This document shows, one piece after another, positions 13,761 to 20,420 of a DNA stretch of 21,457 bases. Each line of letters begins with the position of its first letter. Position 1 is the first letter of the stretch. This DNA comes from Nitrospinota bacterium (GTDB lineage: Bacteria; UBA8248): the NCBI GenBank assembly GCA_003506735.1, contig DNYS01000070.1:2996-24452 (forward strand), in the 5' to 3' direction. A model generated the notes under the pieces. It worked only from the letters and a program-made list of their open reading frames with translations. It was not told where the DNA came from and did not search any database. Position numbers and translations under genes: made by a program.

Positions 13761-15185
13761 ATGACAACCCGCGGGTCTGACGAACGACCTAATTTCCTGA
13801 TCATCATGTCCGATGAACACGGCGCCAAGTTCAGCGGCACCTACGGACATCAACTGGTCAACACGCCCAACATGGACCGGATTGCGGCGATGGGCGTGAC
13901 GTTCGACAACGGCTACTGCAACTCCCCGCTGTGCGTGCCGTCCCGCGCATCGTTCATGACCGGCCAGTACGTTAGCAACACCAAGACGTATGATAATTCG
14001 ACGCCGATGCGCATCGACGCGGTTACGTGGCCCTATCTACTTCGCTCGGAAGGCTACGACGCGGTACTGGACGGCAAGATGCATCTGATTGGCCCCGACC
14101 CACTGCATGGGTTCGATAGACAACTGGCGCACGATCCGCATGCCGAGGGGTTGGTGCATGAGCAATATCCATGGATTAATGGTTGCCCAACTTCGGACGA
14201 GCCGTGGCCATCGGTATTCGAAGCTGGCCCCGGCACGACGCCTATGATCGAAGCTGACGATGAGATGGAGGCGGCGGCGCTCGATTACCTTCAACAGCCT
14301 GCCAGACACGATCAGCCGTGGGCGATCTGCGTGGGGTTCATCGCGCCGCACTTCCCGTTTGTGGTGCCGGAGCCATACTTCTCGAAGTACTATCCGGACA
14401 ACACAGATATGCCAGACATCCCGGAGGGACACCTCGATAACCTCCCGGCCGCAGCGAAACGGCTCGGGGCGATGTTTGGCGTCAACTACAAGTACACCGA
14501 CGACGAGGTGAAACGCGCCCGCGCCGCCTACTACGGCCTGGTGGAGTGGATGGACGCGAAGATTGGCCGATTGCTTGATTCGTTGGAGGCGAACGGCCTC
14601 GCAGATAACACCGTAATTATTCACACCTCCGACCACGGCGATTCGCTGGGCGAGCACGGCCTCTGGCGCAAGATGAGCATGTATGAGGCGTCGTCGCACA
14701 TCCCAATCCAGATCGCCTGGCCGGGACACCTGCCGGCGGGCAAACGCGTGTCGCAACCCATGTCTAACGTGGACGTCACTGCAACCATCGTTGATATCGC
14801 CGGATTCGATCCTTCCGACTGGGACATGGATGGCGACAGTCTTGTGCCGCTGATGAATGGCGATGAGGCTGGGTGGAAGAACTTTGTGCTGGTGGAGCAT
14901 CTGGCTCATGGGACCGATCGGGCGCTGGTGATGGTGAGGCGTGGTAGCTGGAAGCTAACATATGGCCACGCCGATCCGCCGGAACTGGAGCTGTACGACC
15001 TAGAGTCTGACCCCGGAGAGTTCAATAACCTGGCGAATGATCCCGCGCACGCCGCGAAGCAGCAGGAGATGTGGGACCTGCTCATGCAGGAGTGGGGCGA
15101 CCCGGCGGAGATCAACCGCCAGGTGATGCAGAGCCAGGCGGACCGGGGGATCATCAGGGCGGCCGATGGCGGGAAGATTTTCTGA
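13761..15185 (+). CDS. sulfatase, choline-sulfatase-like
   Basis: A 474-residue alkaline-phosphatase-superfamily sulfatase. The formylglycine site is L-C-V-P-S-R-A-S-F-M-T-G (Cys 58, Pro 60, Arg 62). Metal and active-site landmarks are S-D-E-H near 17-20, D-G-K-M-H-L (104-109) and T-S-D-H-G-D-S-L-G-E-H-G (289-300) followed by W-R-K. The stretches A-Y-C-N-S-P-L-C-like (here G-Y-C-N-S-P-L-C), T-Y-D-N, and G-P-D-P-L-H-G-F-D are close in kind to choline sulfatases. It would hydrolyse a sulfate ester. The exact substrate is uncertain. No signal peptide is seen, which suggests a cytoplasmic enzyme. The cysteine needs a formylglycine-generating or anaerobic maturase, not in this window. The start is ATG 13761, with GGAG seven bases upstream. 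Longer readings add non-family residues. Confidence 0.87.
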   Translation: MTTRGSDERPNFLIIMSDEHGAKFSGTYGHQLVNTPNMDRIAAMGVTFDNGYCNSPLCVPSRASFMTGQYVSNTKTYDNSTPMRIDAVTWPYLLRSEGYDAVLDGKMHLIGPDPLHGFDRQLAHDPHAEGLVHEQYPWINGCPTSDEPWPSVFEAGPGTTPMIEADDEMEAAALDYLQQPARHDQPWAICVGFIAPHFPFVVPEPYFSKYYPDNTDMPDIPEGHLDNLPAAAKRLGAMFGVNYKYTDDEVKRARAAYYGLVEWMDAKIGRLLDSLEANGLADNTVIIHTSDHGDSLGEHGLWRKMSMYEASSHIPIQIAWPGHLPAGKRVSQPMSNVDVTATIVDIAGFDPSDWDMDGDSLVPLMNGDEAGWKNFVLVEHLAHGTDRALVMVRRGSWKLTYGHADPPELELYDLESDPGEFNNLANDPAHAAKQQEMWDLLMQEWGDPAEINRQVMQSQADRGIIRAADGGKIF

Positions 15186-15200
15186 GCACTTTGGTAACAG

Positions 15201-15255
15201 AATTGTCTGGAAAAGGTACCCTTCGAGAGCCTCAGGAAACCTTTCCCAGACAATT
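15201..15255. repeat. strong hairpin after the sulfatase gene
   Basis: AATTGTCTGGAAAAGG (15201-15216) pairs with CCTTTCCCAGACAATT (15240-15255) at 15 of 16 positions, enclosing 23 bases. It begins 16 bases after the sulfatase stop and could protect or end that transcript. It lacks a T-tract. The loop contains one of the CCTGAGGC-type half-sites described for the surrounding inverted repeat. Confidence 0.6.
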
Positions 15256-15358
15256 CATGCTTGCCACCGCAAACTTGCGATAGCCCAAACGTTGGAGATA
15301 TCTCGTAATGAGGTCTCGGATAGTGACAGAGGTATCCTGAGGCCACTCGAAGGGCACC
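15215..15358. repeat. dispersed inverted repeat, second member of the CCTGAGGC family
   Basis: The segment at 15215-15241 (GGTACCCTTCGAGAG, then CCTCAGGAAACC) is an imperfect inverted copy of 15330-15358 (GGTATCCTGAGGCC, then ACTCGAAGGGCACC). The inner part ATCCTGAGGC-N4-CGAAGG at 15334-15353 matches the arm of the element at 693-713. A perfect GAGATATCTC palindrome lies between the arms at 15295-15304. No gene is seen in 15186-15383. Confidence 0.5.
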
Positions 15359-15383
15359 TCTGGAACGGCGGCTAGATGGCGCC

Positions 15384-16067
15384 CTACCGTCCTGCCTCTA
15401 CCTGCTCTTTCTGCCAGCCATAGTCCACGTCTCCGGCGTAGAACTTGTCCGGGTTCTCGATGGCCCACAGCTGCTTGCGCATGTTCCAGTTCTGGGGGTC
15501 GAGGACGATGCCTTCTCGCCAGATCTGGCTGGCGCCATCGATATCGCCGGACCGGAACAGGCTTAGCCCGCGCTCAAAGTGGTCTGAGACTGGTGCGTCG
15601 GCGTCTTTCGAACCATCTGGTAAGACGCTTCCGCTCTCTGCGAATGCGGTTACCATCTCTGCCATCTCATCATTCTTGACGTTGAAGCCCCCGTAGTACT
15701 GGAACCGCAGAATGCCCTCTTCGTCGATGAACACACCATTTGGAATAGCGTTGTAGCCAAACACGCGTGCCAGAGCGTTCTCTTCATCCACGATAGTTGT
15801 GAACTCCGCTCCCGCGGCCTCGTGATACGGGCGCGCCTTATCCGGCCCTCGCAGATCGACCGCTATCGAGAGCAGTTCCGTGCCATTGGCCTTGAGGTCG
15901 GCGTACATCTGCTGCCACACGGGCAGCTGTTCCCGACAGGCTCACCAGGATGCCCAGAAGAAGAGGATCAGTCGTTTTCCCTGGTAGTCAGACAGGCTGA
16001 CCTCATCGCCATCCAACGATGTCAGCGTGAAGTTCGGGACTGCCGTGCCGGCGTTGATATTTGGCAT
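15384..16067 (-). CDS. ResA/TlpA-like redoxin with in-frame TGA at the active site, probable selenoprotein, TPR-like tail
   Basis: From ATG 16067 (AGAGG about nine bases upstream) the frame gives 227 codons to TAG, with one TGA at codon 42 (15942-15944). The order is a redoxin start (A-V-P-N-F-T-L), L-I-L-F-F-W-A-S-W-[TGA]-A-C-R-E-Q-L-P, I-A-V-D near 73-76, the cis-proline loop A-I-P-N-G-V-F-I-D, and a TPR-like tail (F-E-R-G-L-S-L-F-R-S-G-D, then W-R-E-G-I-V-L-D-P). Everything except the first active-site thiol is intact, and the stop stands exactly in its place. I recall marine selenoprotein families with a U-G-C motif and a ResA-like W-A-x-x-U-G-C form; this would be W-A-x-x-U-A-C. The usual W-C-x-x-C has one residue more. 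It is fourth in an operon, 24 bases after the hydrolase. The alternatives are a nonsense or deletion lesion, or an error. Conventional calling would give only 15384-15920. Confidence 0.75.
15911..15927 (-). promoter_or_regulatory. candidate bacterial SECIS hairpin
   Basis: On the minus strand GCTGCC and GGCAGC pair perfectly around the loop CGTGT. The loop begins 20 bases after the TGA, within the spacing (about 16-37) and loop size (3-14, with a G in the first two bases) used for bacterial SECIS prediction. A C-G pair outside an A-A mismatch may extend the stem. A 6-bp GC-rich hairpin can occur by chance, so this supports rather than proves selenocysteine insertion. Confidence 0.5.
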
Positions 16068-16091
16068 GTTGTTGGTCCTCTCCGGCGGGTT

Positions 16092-16907
16092 TTATGCACT
16101 CAGGAACTTGTTGATTGATGCTGCGACTTTGCCAGGTTTCTCGACGTGCGCCATATGCGCCGCTCCAGCCACGATTTCCTTCGAAGCGTTGTTAAGCGCA
16201 GCCCCGAAGTGATCGGCATATACGGGCGGACAAATTCCATCGCCGTCGCCCCAGATAAGCAGGGTAGGCTGGGTGACGCGGTGGAGTCGTTTCGAGAGGC
16301 CCTTGTTTGGGATCGGCCACAAGTATTTGGCGGCGGTGGACATCGACTTCGCCCGTTCAACATAGTAGTCGATGATCTCTTTGCCCTCGTCGGTTTCTGG
16401 ATCTACTTCCGGCAATTTTGCCTGCGGGGCCGTCGCTATCGCAAGCGCCGCTTCGGACTCCTGATCTGCATACATCGCCGCCGCAAACTCGGTCGGCGGA
16501 ACGGAGAAGAAATCCAGAACCGGGTGTTCTGGATCCCACAGACCGAGGGAGCCAATCAGCACGACATTCGAGAAGCGCTCCGGCTGCACGGCCGCGAGCT
16601 CTGCAGCCAGCATTCCGCCCAGGGAGTGACCCACGATGGGCAGGTTTCGCAACTCCAACTCATCCAGAAGATCGAGGTAGAGGTATACGAGATCGTGAAT
16701 ATCTGAGAGGTGCTCCGATCCGGTTGAGCCACCGAATCCGGGTATGCGAGGTGCGATTACCCGGTGATTGGTCGCCAACTCAGCGAGAAAGCCATCTTCC
16801 TGTTTGGCGGCGATTCCATGGAGGTAGAGAAGGGGATCGCCAGAGCCAGAATCCACCACTTCCATCTGGAATTTGCCGCCGTTCAGGTCCACGCTGCGGC
16901 TGCTCAC
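16092..16907 (-). CDS. alpha/beta hydrolase
   Basis: A 271-residue alpha/beta-hydrolase-fold enzyme with the full triad. The oxyanion segment is L-L-Y-L-H-G (26-31), the nucleophile is in V-G-H-S-L-G-G (Ser 95), the acid is in L-I-W-G-D-G-D (about 221 or 223), and the His is in G-A-A-H-M-A-H-V-E-K-P (251). The substrate, an ester, lactone or C-C bond, is not predictable. The start is taken as GTG 16905-16907, which overlaps the TGA of the upstream LLM gene as GTGA. This is a four-base overlap typical of coupled translation. A longer reading from 16952 would add residues overlapping that gene. The tight coupling to two LLM flavoenzymes suggests it acts on their product, for example opening or hydrolysing an oxygenated compound. 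That is inference. Confidence 0.87.
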   Translation of the reverse strand: MSSRSVDLNGGKFQMEVVDSGSGDPLLYLHGIAAKQEDGFLAELATNHRVIAPRIPGFGGSTGSEHLSDIHDLVYLYLDLLDELELRNLPIVGHSLGGMLAAELAAVQPERFSNVVLIGSLGLWDPEHPVLDFFSVPPTEFAAAMYADQESEAALAIATAPQAKLPEVDPETDEGKEIIDYYVERAKSMSTAAKYLWPIPNKGLSKRLHRVTQPTLLIWGDGDGICPPVYADHFGAALNNASKEIVAGAAHMAHVEKPGKVAASINKFLSA

Positions 16908-18133
16908 GAGGCGGCGCCTGCACCTGTGCGGGTGATCGCTCCCTGCGGCCACCAGTGGTCAACGTACTCAGGCTTATCGTCCCAGATGTGGCGTAGGTTT
17001 GGCACAACTTCCTGTGCCGTCCGCCGGATGTTCTCTTTCGCCATTTCGTGCGGCATGGAGCCGATCTGGTTGAGGAGCATCAGGTGGCCGATGTGGAGAG
17101 CCTTCACAACGGACTCCAACTTCTCGGTTACCTGGGCTGGTGTTCCTGCAATCACATTCCCCTGCTCAAGCAGTTGATCCCAGGTCGCGTACTCAGCGCC
17201 AGCCCGACCGAAACTTGATGTCTGAGCCAGCAGTCCGGCCTTGATCGTGTCGATTGTGCGGTAGCCGGGTGCGTCGGAAAATCCAGGGTAGATGTGTAGC
17301 ATCTTGTTGAAGAAGTACTCAATGTGCGGCCCATACGTGTCGGCAACTTCTTGCTCGGAATCGCCTACGCAGACAAGCTGCAGGAAGCCCGCCTGGTATG
17401 GGTTGTCACGGCCCGCTGCATTCGCAACCTTCCAGAAGCCGTCCATCACCGTCTTACCGCGCTTGAATCCGCTGTAGGAGAGGTACGCGTACATGAAGTC
17501 GCGATCGATGGTGTGCTGCCAAGTCTCAATTGACCCGGCGCCGGGCACCCAGATTGGCGGATGCGGATCCTGCATCGGTTTCGGCCACAGGTTCACGTAA
17601 CGGAGCTGCGTGTACTTGCCGTCGAACGAGAATACCTCGTCTTCAGTCCATGACTTGATGATCAGATCTTCAGCCTCAGCATACTTTTCGCGAATTATCG
17701 ATGGGTTCACGCCATATGCGTAGGTGGTGTCCATGCTGGTGCCAACCGGGAACCCGGCCACAAGTCGACCGCCGCTGATGCAGTCGATCATTGCGAACTC
17801 CTCGGCAACACGAATGGGCGGATCGTAGAGCGCAATGGAGTTGCCCATGACGATTATCGCCACGTCTTTGGTCTCACGCGCCATCGCTGATGCCATGAGA
17901 TTTGGTGACGGCATGATGCCGTATGCATTCTGGTGGTGCTCGTTGACGCAGATACCGTCGAAGCCCATCTCTGAGGCGTAGACCAGTTCGTCCAGCGTCT
18001 CGTTGTAGTACTCGTGCGCCTTCTTTGGATCGAACAGATGTCTTGGCACATCAACCCAGACGCTTCTGTACTCCTCGCGGAAATCCTCTGGTAACCCTCG
18101 GTAGGGGGCGAGATGGAACATCTCCAACTTCAC
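16904..18133 (-). CDS. LLM-class flavin-dependent oxidoreductase (luciferase-like monooxygenase), 409 residues
   Basis: A bacterial-luciferase-like TIM-barrel enzyme that uses reduced flavin (or F420) to oxidise a substrate. Landmarks are an opening beta strand (M-K-L-E-M-F-H), A-S-E-M-G-F-D-G-I-C-V-N-E-H-H (53-67), a helix with P-N-L-M-A-S-A, I-S-G-G-R-L-V-A-G-F-P-V-G (119-131), and P-P-I-W-V-P-G-A-G-S near the middle. At 409 residues it is longer than the usual 300-350 and belongs to the longer monooxygenase-like branch. SAR202 bacteria are known for many such paralogues, proposed to act on recalcitrant organic matter. The start is GTG 18133 with GGGAG eight or so bases upstream. It is the second gene of the operon, 99 bases after the first LLM gene and four-base-overlapping with the hydrolase. 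Confidence 0.9.
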   Translation of the reverse strand: MKLEMFHLAPYRGLPEDFREEYRSVWVDVPRHLFDPKKAHEYYNETLDELVYASEMGFDGICVNEHHQNAYGIMPSPNLMASAMARETKDVAIIVMGNSIALYDPPIRVAEEFAMIDCISGGRLVAGFPVGTSMDTTYAYGVNPSIIREKYAEAEDLIIKSWTEDEVFSFDGKYTQLRYVNLWPKPMQDPHPPIWVPGAGSIETWQHTIDRDFMYAYLSYSGFKRGKTVMDGFWKVANAAGRDNPYQAGFLQLVCVGDSEQEVADTYGPHIEYFFNKMLHIYPGFSDAPGYRTIDTIKAGLLAQTSSFGRAGAEYATWDQLLEQGNVIAGTPAQVTEKLESVVKALHIGHLMLLNQIGSMPHEMAKENIRRTAQEVVPNLRHIWDDKPEYVDHWWPQGAITRTGAGAAS

Positions 18134-18232
18134 GGTGCTACTCCCTGCTGGAAATCAGGCACATAAGGTTTTGGGCACACTACACGTTGAGGGCCTGCCT
18201 GAAAAGTTGTGCGCCAAGAAAATCGATTACGT

Positions 18233-19243
18233 TCAGATCGCTTTTATCTGCTTGACCAACTCTGCGATCTGCTCATCGGATCCAGCTGACTCAGGTATCG
18301 ACACGCGGCTGGCGTAGTTTAGGCGGTTTGCGATTGTGTCGGCCATGGTGTCGAAGGTGCCGTGGGTAGTGAACTCTCGGACTACGTCTAGCGAGATTGC
18401 GTCTGGCATCTTGTCCCACTGGCCGGTCACCGACATCTCATGCAACTTCATGCCCAGATCTTCCAGACCGTGCACCGCGAAGACGCCGTGGTAGGTACGA
18501 GTGGAGCCATAAAACGCAACGCGCGAGCGCAGCTTAAGTAGCTCCGCTTCCACCGCGGCATCGTCAGCGCCAAGTGCCATCAGGCCGCCACCGTTTATGG
18601 AGATGTCGGCCGGGTCGCGGCCCTCAGCGATCGCCGCCTTTCGCAGCGTGGGCAGCGTGACTTCATGAACATACTTCGGCGTGGTGAAAGCGTGCGGTAG
18701 CAGGCCGTCGGCCACGCGGCCCGCCACTTTTGTCATTTCGGGGCCAACGGCAGCAAGATAGATCTTTGGAAATGGCACGTCGTTGGGGCCCATGTTGAAC
18801 GCCGGTGGGCACAGCGTGAACTGATAGAACTCACCCTCATACGGCACAAGGTCGCCCGACTGGAACGTCGCCCAGACAACGCGCATGCTACGGATGAAGT
18901 CTTCCATCCGACGTGCTGGCGATCGCCACATTCCAGTGCTGAATCGACGCTCGTTGTGGCCTTTGACCTGCGAGCCGAGGCCGATCGAGACGCGCCCGGC
19001 GGTCATCCGCTGGAGTTCCCACGCCATCTGCGCCAGTACAAACGGGCTTCGGGGGAAGGCGATGATCACGTGCGTGCTGATTTCGATGCTGGTGCTCGCG
19101 TGCGCGGCAAGCGTCCACCGCATCGTCGCCTCGTGCTTCACCTCGGAGGTGCCAGCAATATCGAATCCCAGGCACTCCAAACGCCTCACCTGATCCGGCA
19201 CGTTCTCAAGTGCCCCATCGCCAAAATGTCCAACGACTTTCAT
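18233..19243 (-). CDS. LLM-class F420-dependent oxidoreductase, TIGR03617 (MSMEG_2256)-like
   Basis: A 336-residue luciferase-like enzyme. The segment F-P-R-S-P-F-V-L-A-Q-M-A-W-E-L (63-77) followed by T-A-G-R-V-S-I-G-L-G-S-Q-V-K-G-H-N-E-R-R-F (81-101) matches the hallmark I know from the TIGR03617 group, most of which are predicted to use coenzyme F420. Later come Y-L-A-A-V-G-P and the A-D-G-L-L-P-H-A-F-T-T-P motif. ATG 19243 is preferred because GGAG lies six bases upstream; an ATG at 19273 would add ten residues. It heads the operon LLM, LLM, hydrolase, redoxin. A possible promoter lies at 19312-19341. Confidence 0.9.
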   Translation of the reverse strand: MKVVGHFGDGALENVPDQVRRLECLGFDIAGTSEVKHEATMRWTLAAHASTSIEISTHVIIAFPRSPFVLAQMAWELQRMTAGRVSIGLGSQVKGHNERRFSTGMWRSPARRMEDFIRSMRVVWATFQSGDLVPYEGEFYQFTLCPPAFNMGPNDVPFPKIYLAAVGPEMTKVAGRVADGLLPHAFTTPKYVHEVTLPTLRKAAIAEGRDPADISINGGGLMALGADDAAVEAELLKLRSRVAFYGSTRTYHGVFAVHGLEDLGMKLHEMSVTGQWDKMPDAISLDVVREFTTHGTFDTMADTIANRLNYASRVSIPESAGSDEQIAELVKQIKAI

Positions 19244-19280
19244 CGAGTACTCCGAATCTCGTATTCCCACCATTCACAGC

Positions 19281-19391
19281 GTTTTGGCCACAACTGAGGT
19301 TGCGCCTGCGGTATATTCGACCCGCACGCAAAATACAGCAACCGTAAAAATCAAAAATGAACCCCAGTTGACCCCAACCATCGGCCAAAAC
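19281..19391. repeat. inverted repeat spanning the gap between two LLM genes
   Basis: GTTTTGGCC (19281-19289) and GGCCAAAAC (19383-19391) are exact reverse complements. Next to them CAACTGAGGTT (19291-19301) and AACCCCAGTTG (19360-19370) pair at 10 of 11, with a longer insertion on the right side. The arms flank the putative promoter of the minus operon and end just before the plus gene. The function is unknown. The place coincides with a change of base composition. Confidence 0.4.
19312..19341 (-). promoter_or_regulatory. candidate sigma-70-type promoter of the LLM-hydrolase-redoxin operon
   Basis: On the minus strand TTGCTG (19336-19341) and AATATA (19312-19317) are 18 bases apart, about 70 bases before ATG 19243. 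Each hexamer is only a partial match, so this is a suggestion. Confidence 0.25.
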
Positions 19392-19393
19392 AT

Positions 19394-20407
19394 TTGAAAC
19401 TCTCCATTCTTGATCAATCTCCAATAAGCGCTGGTAAGACGGCGCACGAAGCCGTTCAGGCAACACTCGATCTGGCGGAAGCGGCCGATGGGTGGGGCTA
19501 CACCCGCTACTGGCTGGCCGAGCACCACGGCTCCGACGGCGTGGCGGGATCGGCGCCGGAGATTCTGGTGACGCGGGTTGCCGCCGCCACTTCCCATATG
19601 CGCGTCGGCTCCGGCGGCGTCATGCTCAGCCACTACAGCCCCCTCAAGGTGGCCGAGAATTTCCGGGTCCTCGAAACGCTTTATCCGGGACGGATCGATC
19701 TCGGAATCGGCCGCGCCCCTGGAAGCGACCGGCTCACCTCGCAGGCGCTCGCCAACGGAGGAAACCCCCTTTCGGTCGAGGATTTTCCCCGGAAGGTTTC
19801 GGATTTGCTGGGGTATCTCGGCGGCGGCCTCGAGCCCGGACATCCCTTCGAGCATATTCAAGCCATGCCAGACGGTCCGACCGCGCCCGAGACTTGGCTG
19901 CTCGGCTCCAGTGATCAGAGCGCCATGCTCGCAGCGCATTTTGGCTGCCCCTTTTCGTTTGCCCATTTCATCAACAACATCGGCGGGCCGCAGATTTTGA
20001 ATATATACCGAGAGCGTTTCCGCCCCTCCTCCCGCCTCACCGTTCCCGAGGCCAGCCTCGGCGTGTTTGTTTTTTGCTCGGAGGATGAAGAAGAGGCCCG
20101 CCGCCACGCGGCAAGCCGAGGCCTGTTTTTCCTCCGGAACCGCAAGGGGGAAACGGGCGGCGTACCCTCGCCCGAGGAGGCGCTCGCCTACCCCTACACC
20201 GAGATGGAGCGCCATTTCGTGAACGACACTCTGAGCCGGACCATCGCCGGAACGCCCGATGGGGTAAAGGCGCAGATGCTTGCCCTGGGCGAGGAGCACG
20301 GCGGCATCGAGGAATTTGTTGTCGTGAACCAGTGCTACGACTTCGGTTTCCGCATGAAAACCTACGAACTCATGGCCGAGGCGTTCGAACTTGAGCCGAG
20401 GGGCTAG
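19394..20407 (+). CDS. LLM-class flavin-dependent oxidoreductase, MsnO8 family
   Basis: A 337-residue luciferase-like enzyme of the MsnO8 / group 1 branch. It opens K-L-S-I-L-D-Q-S-P-I, followed by Y-W-L-A-E-H-H-G-S (39-47), V-G-S-G-G-V-M-L-S-H-Y-S-P-L-K-V-A-E-N-F (70-89), and L-Y-P-G-R-I-D-L-G-I-G-R-A-P-G-S-D (95-111), all typical of that group. It should use FMNH2 and oxygen or a related flavin reaction. The start is TTG 19394. No ribosome site is apparent, but the family N-terminus begins exactly here. It is convergent with typA (13 bases between the stops). G/C content is visibly higher than in the genes to the left, and it is not close in sequence to the two LLM genes at 16904-19243. Confidence 0.9.
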   Translation: MKLSILDQSPISAGKTAHEAVQATLDLAEAADGWGYTRYWLAEHHGSDGVAGSAPEILVTRVAAATSHMRVGSGGVMLSHYSPLKVAENFRVLETLYPGRIDLGIGRAPGSDRLTSQALANGGNPLSVEDFPRKVSDLLGYLGGGLEPGHPFEHIQAMPDGPTAPETWLLGSSDQSAMLAAHFGCPFSFAHFINNIGGPQILNIYRERFRPSSRLTVPEASLGVFVFCSEDEEEARRHAASRGLFFLRNRKGETGGVPSPEEALAYPYTEMERHFVNDTLSRTIAGTPDGVKAQMLALGEEHGGIEEFVVVNQCYDFGFRMKTYELMAEAFELEPRG

Positions 20408-20420
20408 CGGCGGGCTGCCA

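Noticed and set aside
14037..14909. 290-codon open frame on the minus strand
   Set aside because: Opposite the sulfatase active region, His/Arg/Val-rich without domain landmarks. The plus-strand sulfatase motifs explain the DNA.
19274..20299. 341-codon open frame on the minus strand
   Set aside because: It lies opposite the MsnO8-type LLM gene, has low-complexity Gly/Arg/Ala composition and no family features. It is a shadow produced by the high G/C codon use of the real gene.
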